This document shows, piece after piece, positions 7,078 to 15,033 of a DNA stretch of 19,189 nucleotides. The translations under genes were made by a program, and so were the position numbers. The notes below the pieces were generated by a model, which saw nothing but the letters and a program-made list of their open reading frames with translations, was not told where the DNA came from and ran no database searches. The stretch spans positions 1 to 19,189 of the forward strand of contig JBKECC010000006.1 of assembly GCA_047974135.1 (NCBI GenBank). Reading direction: 5' to 3'. Source of the stretch: JAIRQK01 sp047974135 (GTDB lineage Bacteria; Campylobacterota; Campylobacteria; Campylobacterales; Campylobacteraceae). Positions within the stretch are counted from its first letter, which is position 1, and every line of letters starts with the position of its first letter.

Positions 7078-7767
7078 CTAACCTCTCACCTCTTCTTTTT
7101 TAGAAGTGTTGCAAAAAACTGCCATATAAACGTGTATCATGACAAATAAAACAGAAACTAATGTACAGAAAAATATATGCACTTGCATCATCAATTTATG
7201 TATTGATTCTATCTGTTCAAGCATCCCAGTTATGATAAAAAGTGGCATCAAAAAATAAACCAAAAGTAGATATGAAAAGCTCTGCAATGCGTTAAATCTA
7301 CTTCCTTCTATTTCTTTGTGTGGGTTTTTTTCACCTTTAAATATACCAAATGTATAGTATTTTATCTGCAAAAACATATCAGCAAAAAAGCCTTTTTTTA
7401 TTCTGTAGTTTTCATAATTTCCAAGTGCGTTGTAAGCGACTAAAAATGTCCATGAAAATATAAAAGCTATAGCAAAAACCAAGTGTGTTGGCAAAAATAT
7501 ACTCTTTGGCAAAAGTTTGCACCAAGCCAAAAGTCCACTAACTAACAAAATAAAAAATATGCCAACGTTAGTAAAGTGCCAAATCTTTATAGTTTTGGAT
7601 GAGAAGTTTAGACTTATGCCATTTTTTAAGATGTTGCCTTTTGTAAACAACGCTCGCAAGATTACATGTAGAAGCAAAAGAGCTAAAACAAAACCGGCTA
7701 TCTCAACTCCGGTGTAAAACATTGCAGGTATTTTTGCACCTTGCATTAATGGGGCTGTGCTATTCAT
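7078..7767 (-). CDS. Cytochrome b561-type di-haem membrane subunit
   Basis: This integral membrane haem protein resembles the prokaryotic cytochrome b561 family, for example thiosulfate reductase, formate dehydrogenase or hydrogenase b subunits. There are five predicted helices at about 16-40, 62-82, 93-113, 163-183 and 193-217. Candidate haem ligands are His34, His64 (IWHFTN), His95 (PTHLVF), His190, His197 and His212. The RFNALQSFSYLLLVYFLMPL segment resembles the KYNPLQK-type motif of the PhsC-like group. It should exchange electrons between the quinone pool and a periplasmic partner, but no catalytic or iron-sulfur subunit is encoded nearby. AAGGAG precedes the ATG. The upstream gap 7768-7901 shows no clear site. 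Confidence 0.82.
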   Translation of the reverse strand: MNSTAPLMQGAKIPAMFYTGVEIAGFVLALLLLHVILRALFTKGNILKNGISLNFSSKTIKIWHFTNVGIFFILLVSGLLAWCKLLPKSIFLPTHLVFAIAFIFSWTFLVAYNALGNYENYRIKKGFFADMFLQIKYYTFGIFKGEKNPHKEIEGSRFNALQSFSYLLLVYFLMPLFIITGMLEQIESIHKLMMQVHIFFCTLVSVLFVMIHVYMAVFCNTSKKEEVRG

Positions 7768-7901
7768 AAAAACTCCTTTAAAAAACTATGTTTGATAAAG
7801 GAATTGTAAACTTGCTTTGTTATGAATAATAGAACCAAATGTTAATGTTTTGTTATCAAAATGAGATGATTATGATAATGGATACAAGTTGAAGGTTTTT
7901 A

Positions 7902-7931
7902 AAGCTTAGAAGATTTTGCTCCTCTAAGCTT
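7902..7931. terminator. Hairpin downstream of the small Cys-rich gene
   Basis: An inverted repeat AAGCTTAGA / TCTAAGCTT surrounds a 12-nt loop, 10 bp beyond the stop of the leftward 28-codon gene. It probably ends that transcript, although the T-rich tail is weak (TTTAAAAA on the minus strand). Confidence 0.5.
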
Positions 7932-7941
7932 GTTGTTTTAA

Positions 7942-8028
7942 CTATTTCTTGCTTCCGCAGCCGCCTTTTTTATCAGATGAACCACTTCCGCAGCCGCCTT
8001 TTTTAGCTGGCTCTTTTTTCTCTGCCAT
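7942..8028 (-). CDS. Very small Lys/Gly/Cys-repeat peptide, function unknown
   Basis: This 28-codon gene has excellent expression signals: AAAGGAGGG nine bases before the ATG, a TATAAT box upstream and a hairpin downstream. The peptide starts MAEKKEPA and contains two copies of KKGGCGS (residues 9-15 and 20-26) separated by a Gly/Ser/Asp linker; it ends in KK. It has no hydrophobic segment or signal peptide, so it should be cytosolic and basic. The two repeat copies are identical over 20 nt in DNA (7952-7971 and 7985-8004) and are more GC-rich than the surroundings. The two lone cysteines could bind metal or be modified, for example in a peptide natural product; neither is shown. I do not recognise a named family. 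Confidence 0.72.
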   Translation of the reverse strand: MAEKKEPAKKGGCGSGSSDKKGGCGSKK

Positions 8029-8062
8029 AAGGAATACCCTCCTTTCACAAGATGAAAAATCT

Positions 8063-8097
8063 ATGTAAAATCTCTTTTACATGTAAGAAGAATTATA
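8063..8097 (-). promoter_or_regulatory. Promoter and leader hairpin of the small Cys-rich gene
   Basis: On the minus strand a TATAAT -10 box (8097-8092) is followed by a leader containing a perfect 8-bp hairpin, ATGTAAAA-GAGA-TTTTACAT (8082-8063). The hairpin is built partly from the recurring TACATGTAA palindrome. The leader of about 60 nt then reaches the strong ribosome site. The hairpin may stabilise the messenger or take part in regulation. Confidence 0.55.
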
Positions 8098-8117
8098 CTC
8101 CTTTTTTGGTAATCAAA

Positions 8118-8441
8118 CTATTTTAAAGTGCTATTTCTTTCATCAATAAATTCTAAAAAAGATTTTTCCAAATCTATATCCATTCTTTTTGAAATTACCA
8201 TGAGCCACCAAAAACATTCGCTTACTTTATACTTTAATTCATTCTCGAAATCTTCGTGTAGCCATCTCTTCTCATGTGCCATAGTAAGTCTTGCCACAAC
8301 GCCAGCATCGCTTAAAAATGCAAGCATATCTTCTTCAACACTCCAAATGGTTCCTAGTTTTTTCTTTTCGAAACTTTGATACAGCTCTCTTATTTGCATT
8401 GATTTATCTATAGTTTCTTTGAGTGTTAAATCTTTTTTCAT
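8118..8441 (-). CDS. MazG-like all-alpha NTP pyrophosphohydrolase family protein
   Basis: This 107-residue, probably all-helical cytoplasmic protein resembles single-domain MazG-like proteins, which hydrolyse (d)NTPs to monophosphates. WSVEEDMLAFLSDAG (33-46) supplies the EE/D acidic cluster of helix one. YKVSECFWWLMVISKRMDID (71-90) supplies the second Glu and Asp, including Glu75. The fit is to the fold pattern and is not certain. TTAGGAG precedes the ATG. It follows lspA by 31 nt on the same strand and probably belongs to the glmM-lspA operon. The substrate is unknown. Confidence 0.6.
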   Translation of the reverse strand: MKKDLTLKETIDKSMQIRELYQSFEKKKLGTIWSVEEDMLAFLSDAGVVARLTMAHEKRWLHEDFENELKYKVSECFWWLMVISKRMDIDLEKSFLEFIDERNSTLK

Positions 8442-8472
8442 GAAATTTCTCCTAACATGTTTTTATTTGTTG

Positions 8473-8934
8473 CTAACTCTTGACTTTTTTGCTTTTTCGC
8501 CACTCTAAAAATAGTTTTAAGAGTATCAAAAATACTCCAAAATTTATCATGACATCTGCAAAGTTAAACACTGCAAATTCAAACTTATAATGCCAAGCTA
8601 TATAATCAACAACCCCGCCGTGTAAAAATCTATCATATATATTGCTGCATCCAGCTCCAAGTATTATGCCAATTGCAACAGAGTTATTTTTAAAAAATGG
8701 TTTTTCCATGTATAAAAATACAAAAAGTGCAAGTATTAAAAGGATTTGTATATATTTTAAATATTCACCCAAAGATGAAAACATAGAAAAAGCAACGCCG
8801 GTGTTATAAACAAGATAAAAAGAGATGGCTTCGCTATGCCAAGTAAAACCATCTATAAATACCTGTTTTATGTATTGGTCCGCTCCAAACACTATAACAA
8901 AAAATATCGCTACAATGCCAAGAGCTTTAGTCAT
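8473..8934 (-). CDS. lspA: Lipoprotein signal peptidase (signal peptidase II)
   Basis: LspA is the aspartic membrane protease that removes signal peptides from prolipoproteins in the inner membrane. At 153 residues with four membrane segments it is full length. The conserved blocks are YNTGVAFSMFSS (43-54), NIYDRFLHGGVVDYI with catalytic Asp110, and VFNFADVMINFG with catalytic Asp127. Its start lies within a few bases of the glmM stop, with AAGG inside the end of glmM, so translation is coupled. The glmM-lspA pairing joins two envelope-biogenesis genes. Confidence 0.96.
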   Translation of the reverse strand: MTKALGIVAIFFVIVFGADQYIKQVFIDGFTWHSEAISFYLVYNTGVAFSMFSSLGEYLKYIQILLILALFVFLYMEKPFFKNNSVAIGIILGAGCSNIYDRFLHGGVVDYIAWHYKFEFAVFNFADVMINFGVFLILLKLFLEWRKSKKVKS

Positions 8935-10267
8935 TTAGTGCCTTTTTGAAAAAAGCAACAACTTTATCCATCTTTACATGTAAAAGATTTTCATCATTTG
9001 CTTCTAACAAAATCCTAAGCAAATTTTCTGTTCCAGAGTATCTTATAAGTGGTCTTAACCCTTCGTTTTTTAACTCTATGCAGAGTTTTTCATAACCTTC
9101 TATCTCATTAAGTGGAAGTTTTTTATCTATGTTTATATTTACTAAAGATTGTGGGTAAAGATCAAAAGGGTTTAATTTTTTACTTGTTTCGCCTTTTGAA
9201 GTAAGCAGATATGCCATAACTTGAAGGGCTGCTACAAGCGCATCACCAGTTTTTGCAAAATCTGAAAATATGATATGTCCACTTTGTTCACCACCAAAGT
9301 TTGAGCCATGTTTTTTTAAGCCCTCAAGAACGTATTTATCTCCAACATCACATCTGTGAAGTGTTATCTTATTTTTTGTTAGGTAATTTTCAAGCGCTTG
9401 ATTGCTCATATGTGTTGCAACTATCGCTTCGCCCTTTAAGAGTTTCATCCCTTTTAGATAAACTCCTAAAACTCCAAGCAGTTTATCACCATGAACAACC
9501 GCTCCTTTTTCATCAACAACAACTAATCTATCAGCATCTCCATCAAATGCAAAACCGATATCAGCACGAAGCTTTACAACCTCTTCGCCAAGTCTTTGAG
9601 GATGCAGTGCTCCACAATTTAGATTTATATTTTTTCCATTTGGCTCGTCGTTTATAACGATAACTTCAGCTCCTAACTCTTCAAATATGGTTGGTGCTAC
9701 TTTGTAAGCTGCTCCGTTTGCAACGTCTAAAACAACTCTTGTTCCTTTTAGGGTTAAGTTTTTTGGAAAAGAGTTTTTGATTTGAACTATATATCTTCCT
9801 ATCACATCATCGATTCTTTTTGAAGAGCCTATATCGAACTCTATCTTTTGACTGTTTTCAATAATTTCATCATTAAAAAATATATCTTCTATCTCTTTTT
9901 CTTCGCAAACTTCGAGCTTAAACCCTTGATGATCAAAAAACTTTATACCATTGTCGTAGTAAGGATTATGTGAAGCACTTATCATGATTCCACCATCACA
10001 TCTCATATCTTCAGTCAGATAAGCAATAGCAGGTGTAGGCATCGGTCCAACTTGAACTACGTCATAACCAACTGCAGTTAGTCCTGAAACTATCGCATTT
10101 TCAATCATATAGCCACTTCTTCTTGTATCTTTTCCGACTAAAATCTTTCTTGTTATTGAGTTTTTCTTAAAAAATATTCCGGCCGCCATGGCAAGCCTCA
10201 TGGCTGTGTATGCATCAAGCTTTACTCCTGCTTTTCCTCTTACTCCATCTGTTCCAAAAAGTTTCAT
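8927..10267 (-). CDS. glmM: Phosphoglucosamine mutase
   Basis: GlmM interconverts glucosamine-6-phosphate and glucosamine-1-phosphate on the way to UDP-GlcNAc for peptidoglycan and LPS. It is 446 residues, the standard length. The phosphoserine loop ISASHNP has Ser99; the Mg site DGDADR has Asp242/244/246; the sugar-binding GGEQSGHI loop lies near residue 325; and the C-terminal phosphate-binding loop RYSGTENLLRIL ends the protein. AAGGA lies ten bases before the ATG. It is the first gene of the leftward glmM-lspA-MazG-like group and diverges from rpsT. Confidence 0.97.
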   Translation of the reverse strand: MKLFGTDGVRGKAGVKLDAYTAMRLAMAAGIFFKKNSITRKILVGKDTRRSGYMIENAIVSGLTAVGYDVVQVGPMPTPAIAYLTEDMRCDGGIMISASHNPYYDNGIKFFDHQGFKLEVCEEKEIEDIFFNDEIIENSQKIEFDIGSSKRIDDVIGRYIVQIKNSFPKNLTLKGTRVVLDVANGAAYKVAPTIFEELGAEVIVINDEPNGKNINLNCGALHPQRLGEEVVKLRADIGFAFDGDADRLVVVDEKGAVVHGDKLLGVLGVYLKGMKLLKGEAIVATHMSNQALENYLTKNKITLHRCDVGDKYVLEGLKKHGSNFGGEQSGHIIFSDFAKTGDALVAALQVMAYLLTSKGETSKKLNPFDLYPQSLVNINIDKKLPLNEIEGYEKLCIELKNEGLRPLIRYSGTENLLRILLEANDENLLHVKMDKVVAFFKKALND

Positions 10268-10399
10268 AAAAGTTTTATCCTTTGTAAGTTTTACATGTAA
10301 ATATAAATTCTTGAAATTTTAGCGAAATATGGGTAATCTTTACAAATTACCTATATTTTGGCAATTTTAATTTTTAAATCCTACTTAAATTAAGTTTAG

Positions 10400-10422
10400 T
10401 ATAATTTTATATTCTGTATAAT
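10400..10422 (+). promoter_or_regulatory. Two -10 boxes upstream of rpsT
   Basis: TATAAT occurs at 10400-10405 and again at 10417-10422, both pointing to rpsT, without a clear -35, as is common in Campylobacterota. In the same divergent gap an inverted repeat GGTAAT-N8-ATTACC (10332-10351) and one TTTACATGTAAA (about 10291) lie nearer to glmM and may serve its promoter. Confidence 0.55.
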
Positions 10423-10456
10423 CCATATCTTAAATTTTACAACAAGGCATTTAGTC

Positions 10457-10729
10457 ATGGCAAATCACAAGTCAGCTGAAAAACGCGCTAGACAAACAAA
10501 AGTTAAAACAGAGAGAAATAGATTTTACAAAACTCGTATTAAAAATCTTACAAAAGCTGTAATCACTGCAGTTAGCACAAACGACAAAGAGGCAGCAGCA
10601 GTTGCTTTTAAATCAGCTAACAAAAGTATCCACGCTTATGTTAGTAAAGGTATTTTGACAAAAAATACAGCTGCTAGAAAAGTTGGAAGATTAGCTAAAC
10701 TTGTAAATTCTCTAAACTCTGCTGCTTAA
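10457..10729 (+). CDS. rpsT: 30S ribosomal protein S20
   Basis: S20 is a primary 16S rRNA-binding protein of the small subunit. The 90-residue, Lys/Arg/Ala-rich helical sequence begins MANHKSAEKRARQ, the typical S20 N-terminus, and ends with the usual GRLAKLVN segment. An AAGG lies nine bases before the ATG. The stop codon is embedded in a hairpin (10721-10742), and prfA follows after 41 nt. Confidence 0.97.
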   Translation: MANHKSAEKRARQTKVKTERNRFYKTRIKNLTKAVITAVSTNDKEAAAVAFKSANKSIHAYVSKGILTKNTAARKVGRLAKLVNSLNSAA

Positions 10730-10742
10730 TCTTTTAAGCAGC
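10721..10742 (+). terminator. Hairpin spanning the rpsT stop codon (terminator or attenuator)
   Basis: GCTGCTTAA and TTAAGCAGC form a perfect 9-bp stem with a TCTT loop. The left arm is the last codons of rpsT including its stop. A T-rich stretch follows after a few bases, not directly. It may partly terminate transcription, giving more rpsT than prfA messenger, or protect the rpsT 3' end. Confidence 0.55.
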
Positions 10743-10770
10743 TTACCCTATTTTTAAAACTTCCATAAAT

Positions 10771-11838
10771 ATGTTAATAAAGAACGTCCAACCGTTCATT
10801 GATAGATATAGCGAGATAACAGCGCTACTTAGTAATCCTGATATTAGTTCTGATATAAAAAGAATGACAGAGCTTTCAAAAGAGCAGTCAAACTTAGAAG
10901 ATATCTACCAAAAATCAAACGAATATATCTCTACATGTAAATCTATAGAAGAAAACAAAGAGTTGCTTGATGATGATGAGCTAGGAGATCTAGCAAAAGA
11001 AGAGTTAAAAACACTAGAAGCAAATATAATAAATCTAGAAGAAGAGATAAAAATTTTACTTCTTCCAAAAGATCCAAATGATGATAGAAATATTTTCGTG
11101 GAGTTAAGAGCTGGAACTGGTGGTGATGAAGCCGCACTTTTCGTTGAAGACTTACTAAAAGCGTATCTTAGATACTCAGAACTTAGAAGATGGAAAGTAG
11201 AAGTTGTAAGCCAAAGCGAAGGCTCCATGGGCGGTTTTAAAGAGATTATCATCCTTATTCAAGGAAAAGGTGCTTATTCACGTCTAAAATACGAAGGCGG
11301 AACTCACAGAGTTCAAAGAGTGCCTGAAACTGAATCTCAAGGAAGAGTTCACACTTCTGCTATCACAGTTGCTGTTATGCCTGAAGCAGATGATGTGGAT
11401 ATACAAATTAATCAAAACGACTTAAAAATCGATGTTATGAGAAGCTCTGGAAATGGTGGACAATCTGTAAATACAACAGATAGCGCTGTTAGAATCACTC
11501 ACTTGCCAACTGGTATAGTTGTTGTAAACCAAGATGGAAAATCTCAACACAAAAACAAAGATGCTGCTATGAAGGTTCTAAAAGCAAGACTTTATGAGAG
11601 ACAAGAACATGAGCGTCTTGCAAAAGAGATGGCAGAACGCAAATCACAAGTTGGAAGTGGCGATAGAAGTGAGAGAATTAGAACTTATAACTTTCCTCAA
11701 AACCGTATCACAGACCACAGAGTTGGCTTAACACTCTATAGACTTGATGCGATTTTACAAGGTGGATTGTTTGATGAGGTTATAGACCCCATCATCACTT
11801 TCTTCCAAGCTGAAGCCATGAAACAAGCAGGCCTTTAA
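10771..11838 (+). CDS. prfA: Peptide chain release factor 1
   Basis: RF1 recognises UAA and UAG in the ribosomal A site and triggers peptide release. It is 355 residues, standard. The PxT tripeptide of RF1 appears as PET in HRVQRVPETESQGR, where RF2 would have SPF. The GGQ motif is in SSGNGGQSVNTTDSAVR near residue 230. No Shine-Dalgarno sequence is visible before the ATG, so initiation may be leaderless-like or coupled to rpsT. The last 44 nt overlap the 3' end of the convergent bax gene. Its UAG specificity matters for the amber codon in xth. Confidence 0.96.
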   Translation: MLIKNVQPFIDRYSEITALLSNPDISSDIKRMTELSKEQSNLEDIYQKSNEYISTCKSIEENKELLDDDELGDLAKEELKTLEANIINLEEEIKILLLPKDPNDDRNIFVELRAGTGGDEAALFVEDLLKAYLRYSELRRWKVEVVSQSEGSMGGFKEIIILIQGKGAYSRLKYEGGTHRVQRVPETESQGRVHTSAITVAVMPEADDVDIQINQNDLKIDVMRSSGNGGQSVNTTDSAVRITHLPTGIVVVNQDGKSQHKNKDAAMKVLKARLYERQEHERLAKEMAERKSQVGSGDRSERIRTYNFPQNRITDHRVGLTLYRLDAILQGGLFDEVIDPIITFFQAEAMKQAGL

Positions 11839-12586
11839 TACCGCCTGTTGAAGCTTCTGCTACTGTTTCTACCTCATCATATTTTAAAAACTTATTTCCG
11901 TTTATAACTCTCTTTAAAAGAGTCACGTACTCTTCTCTAATTTCCGAATAATTTAACATTGTCTCAGCTGCCGCAACACCATTAAAACCATCGCCATGCT
12001 TTGCTCTCTCGTCTCTAAACTTTTTATAGGCATCGTGTCTATTGAGATTTAATATATACGCGTTTACAGACTCTTGAAGACTTTTAAAAATCCTGATTTT
12101 GTGAGTTTTCCCATCTTCTCTGTTTTCTGGAACGATTCCTGCATTTTCGTTAGTTGACCAAGTCCATTGACCAAATATATTGTTTGCCTCTTTTGTAAAT
12201 CTACTTGTTCCCCAACCACTCTCAAGTGCTGCTTGAGTAAGAGCTAGCGAAACAGGCACAGCATCAACCCTACTCTCAAAAAGTTTTCTATCTTCTATCG
12301 ATTCAATGTTGTATTTTTTTGCTATATTAGTTATTTTTAAAAGTTCGTCTTTGTTTGCTTTTTTTAAGCCTGATTTTTGTGTTTTTTCAAAAAAACCAAG
12401 AACAAACTCTCTCTCTTTTAAAACGTTTACGTTTGCTTCTTCGATTAGTGGTAGAAGCGTTTTTACAAACTCTTCTTTTCTTTCTTGCGTATCGGTAATT
12501 TCAAAAAATTCATCTGAAAATGTACCTGCAAAGATGTTACATGTAAATAGTATGAATAAAACTATCGCTTTACATGAATTTCTCAT
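11795..12586 (-). CDS. bax: Bax-family exported N-acetylglucosaminidase-like protein
   Basis: This is a predicted periplasmic peptidoglycan glucosaminidase of the Bax/FlgJ-C-terminal type. A signal peptide covers residues 1-20 (cleavage near FA-GT). The glucosaminidase domain runs from about 95 to 245. VSLALTQAALESGWGTSRF carries the putative catalytic Glu122, and NNIFGQWTW and the YSEIREEYV region follow as in this family. The length (263) is near the roughly 270 of E. coli Bax. AAGGAG lies four bases before the ATG. It starts 8 nt after dapF and ends the coaE-dapF-bax operon. Its final 14 codons lie antisense to the prfA end. Confidence 0.86.
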   Translation of the reverse strand: MRNSCKAIVLFILFTCNIFAGTFSDEFFEITDTQERKEEFVKTLLPLIEEANVNVLKEREFVLGFFEKTQKSGLKKANKDELLKITNIAKKYNIESIEDRKLFESRVDAVPVSLALTQAALESGWGTSRFTKEANNIFGQWTWSTNENAGIVPENREDGKTHKIRIFKSLQESVNAYILNLNRHDAYKKFRDERAKHGDGFNGVAAAETMLNYSEIREEYVTLLKRVINGNKFLKYDEVETVAEASTGGIKGLLVSWLQLGRK

Positions 12587-12594
12587 TTTTCTCC

Positions 12595-13332
12595 TTAATT
12601 TAGGGTTGCTAAAAAGGTATTTTTAACGCTTCCTTTGAAAAATATTTTGTTGTTTTCTATTCTAAAAAATAGTTCTTCTTTACTTTTTGGAATCACTCTT
12701 GAGTGGCTTTTTGCCATGACAAGTTTGTATGCAGCATAAAAGCAAGCTGCCATTCCAGTCCCACAAGCAAGGGTTTCGTCCTCAACTCCACGCTCATAAG
12801 TTCTTACATGTAAAGAGTCATCTATCAACATAAAATTGATATTTGCGTTGTAACCATATCGTAATTTTCTTGAAATTTCAATATTAAAATTTTCTAAATC
12901 TGTCACGATCGCCACTAAATGCGGAACTCCGGTGTCGTATGAGTACCAAGTAAATCCTTCTGCTTCAAATGGTGCTCTTATCTCTTGTGGGGTTGTAAGC
13001 TCAACTTCTACGATATCTCCATCAACTTTTGCATTTATAACTCCAGCACCAGTTAAAAATTTCATACTTTCTTTTGCAAGATTATGTTTAAATGCGTAAT
13101 GCGCACAAGCACGAGAGCCGTTTCCGCACATATTTGCGCTACTTCCATCACTGTTATAAAACTGCCATTCAAAGTCATAATTGCTATTTGGCACAACTAC
13201 TATCAAGCCATCAGCTCCTATGCCATTGTGTCTATCACAAAGTTCTATGGCAAGTTTGCTTCTGTCTTCTTTTTTTTCTGAGTGAAAAATGATGAAATCA
13301 TTTCCACTTGCACTATATTTTTCAAATTTCAT
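12595..13332 (-). CDS. dapF: Diaminopimelate epimerase
   Basis: DapF converts LL- to meso-diaminopimelate for lysine and peptidoglycan synthesis. Its two catalytic cysteines are present: Cys69 in ANMCGNGSRACAHYA and Cys190 in TLACGTGMAACFYA. At 245 residues it is about 30 shorter than E. coli DapF, which is usual for this phylum. AAAGGC precedes the ATG, and the start overlaps the end of coaE by 11 nt. Grouping with bax links supply and turnover of cell wall material. Confidence 0.96.
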   Translation of the reverse strand: MKFEKYSASGNDFIIFHSEKKEDRSKLAIELCDRHNGIGADGLIVVVPNSNYDFEWQFYNSDGSSANMCGNGSRACAHYAFKHNLAKESMKFLTGAGVINAKVDGDIVEVELTTPQEIRAPFEAEGFTWYSYDTGVPHLVAIVTDLENFNIEISRKLRYGYNANINFMLIDDSLHVRTYERGVEDETLACGTGMAACFYAAYKLVMAKSHSRVIPKSKEELFFRIENNKIFFKGSVKNTFLATLN

Positions 13333-13933
13333 ATTTTGCCTTTAATTTTTCTAAAAAATTCTCTACCTCTTTTTTTAAATCACTCATCTCTTTTGAGTTA
13401 TCTATCACAAAATCGGCTTTTTGTTTTTTTATTTCTATATCTATTTGTAAACCTACTCTGCTACTTGCTTCATCAAAACTCATGTTTTCTCTTTTCATTA
13501 ATCTTTGTATTTGTATCTCTTTTGGAGCATAAACAACACAAACAAACCTTGCTTTATATTTTCCTTCTCTTTCAAAATATAGAGGTATATCTATAAAATA
13601 AGGCTTTTTAAAAAGTTCAAGTTTGTTTGCCTCTTTTAAAATCTTTTCATAAATTCTTGGATGCAAAATATTTTCTAACTTTTTTCTTTCATCTTTACAT
13701 GTAAAGACAATTTTGCCAAGTTTTTTTCTATCTATCTCGTCTTTACTATCAAGTATCTCTTTTCCAAAAGCTTCTACAATCTCGCGCTTGTTTACATGTA
13801 AAAGTTCATGAGAAATTTTATCTGCGTCTATTATCTCATATCCAAACTCTTTTAAAAGTTTACAAACGGAACTCTTGCCAGTTGCAATTGAACCGGTTAA
13901 AATAGTAGCAAATAGTAATCCCATCTTTATCAT
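13322..13933 (-). CDS. coaE: Dephospho-CoA kinase
   Basis: CoaE phosphorylates the 3'-hydroxyl of dephospho-CoA in the last step of coenzyme A synthesis. The Walker A loop is GSIATGKS (14-21). DADKISHELLH (36-46) and FIDIPLYFE (108-116) are family blocks. The length of 203 is normal. Two ATGs lie at residues 1 and 4; neither has a good ribosome site, and the second may be correct (start at 13924). It is the first gene of the coaE-dapF-bax operon and diverges from purM. Two copies of the TTTACATGTAAA palindrome lie within it. Confidence 0.94.
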   Translation of the reverse strand: MIKMGLLFATILTGSIATGKSSVCKLLKEFGYEIIDADKISHELLHVNKREIVEAFGKEILDSKDEIDRKKLGKIVFTCKDERKKLENILHPRIYEKILKEANKLELFKKPYFIDIPLYFEREGKYKARFVCVVYAPKEIQIQRLMKRENMSFDEASSRVGLQIDIEIKKQKADFVIDNSKEMSDLKKEVENFLEKLKAKYEI

Positions 13934-14025
13934 CTTTGGTAAATTTATCGTGATTTTATCATCTTTTGGTTAAAATCGAAAGTTTAAGAGTGTTAAATCT
14001 TATTTTGTAATTTTAGGAAAAAACA

Positions 14026-15024
14026 ATGGATCAAAAGATAAGCTATAAAGATGCTGGCGTTGATATCGATGCTGGAAATGAGTTTGTAAACAAAATCAAA
14101 CCTTATGTAAAATCTACCTTCAACAAGCATGTTCTTGGTGGAATTGGCTCATTTGCAGGAGCTTATGAATTGCCAGAGGGTTACAGAAAACCAGTTATTT
14201 TAGGTGCAACCGATGGAGTTGGCACAAAACTTAGACTTGCCATTGAATCTAAAAAATATGACACCATAGGTATAGATTTAGTTGCAATGTGCGTAAATGA
14301 CTTGATTTGCAACTTTGCTACTCCGATGTTTTTTCTTGATTATTTTGCAACTGGAAAATTAGAGATAAGTTCAGGCGTTGAGATAGTAAAAGGTATAGCT
14401 GAGGGTTGCAAGGAGGCTGAAGCTTCTTTGATTGGTGGAGAAACTGCTGAAATGCCTGGCATGTATCATGGAGATGATTTTGACTTAGCAGGTTTTGCTG
14501 TTGGAATCGCAGAAAAAGATGAGATGGATAGAAGCAAAAAAGTAAAAGCTGGTGACGTCTTAATAGCACTTCCAAGTTCAGGCATCCACTCAAATGGTTT
14601 TTCTTTAGCAAGAAAGATATTTTTTGATAAATTAAAAATGGATTTTGATGCTCCTTTTGGAGAAAAAACATTAATTGAAACTCTTTTAGAGCCAACAAAA
14701 ATCTATGTAAAAATGTTTAAATACCTAAAAAATCACATAAATGCATTAGCTCATATAACTGGTGGTGGAATAGTGGAAAACCTTCCTCGCGTGTTACCTG
14801 AGGGTTTACAAGCTATCGTGTATGAAAATAGAATCAAAATCTTGCCAGTATTTGAATTTATGAGTGAACATGTAACAAAAGAAGAGATGTTTAGAACCTT
14901 TAACATGGGCGTTGGTATGATTCTTGTCGTAAATCCAGATGAGGTAAAAACTGTTCTTGCTAGAACCGATGGATATATCATAGGCGAGATATCTTCTGGC
15001 GAAACAAAAGTTGTTATGATTTAA
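14026..15024 (+). CDS. purM: Phosphoribosylformylglycinamidine cyclo-ligase (AIR synthetase)
   Basis: PurM closes the imidazole ring, converting FGAM to aminoimidazole ribotide with ATP in purine synthesis. It has 332 residues, full length. The PurM/PurL superfamily blocks are visible: LGATDGVGTKLRLA (59-72) with Asp63, MCVNDL (88-93), and GGETAEMPGMY (137-147). AGGA lies eight bases before the ATG. The next gene starts 9 nt after the stop, so read-through into the secreted MORN-type gene is likely. Confidence 0.96.
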   Translation: MDQKISYKDAGVDIDAGNEFVNKIKPYVKSTFNKHVLGGIGSFAGAYELPEGYRKPVILGATDGVGTKLRLAIESKKYDTIGIDLVAMCVNDLICNFATPMFFLDYFATGKLEISSGVEIVKGIAEGCKEAEASLIGGETAEMPGMYHGDDFDLAGFAVGIAEKDEMDRSKKVKAGDVLIALPSSGIHSNGFSLARKIFFDKLKMDFDAPFGEKTLIETLLEPTKIYVKMFKYLKNHINALAHITGGGIVENLPRVLPEGLQAIVYENRIKILPVFEFMSEHVTKEEMFRTFNMGVGMILVVNPDEVKTVLARTDGYIIGEISSGETKVVMI

Positions 15025-15033
15025 AAAGTATTC

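Noticed and set aside
7866..7884. Fur-box-like GATTATGATAATG upstream of the cytochrome b gene
   Set aside because: Two GATAAT-like hexamers match, but the required third inverted hexamer does not, and the AT-rich background makes such matches likely.
9301..9657. Plus-strand 118-codon frame inside glmM
   Set aside because: It is antisense to conserved glmM sequence, its composition (many His, Gln and Leu) is that of a shadow frame, and it has no ribosome site.
14318..14698. Minus-strand 126-codon frame inside purM
   Set aside because: It is a shadow of the well-conserved purM frame, rich in Leu, Gln and Ser, with no expression signals.
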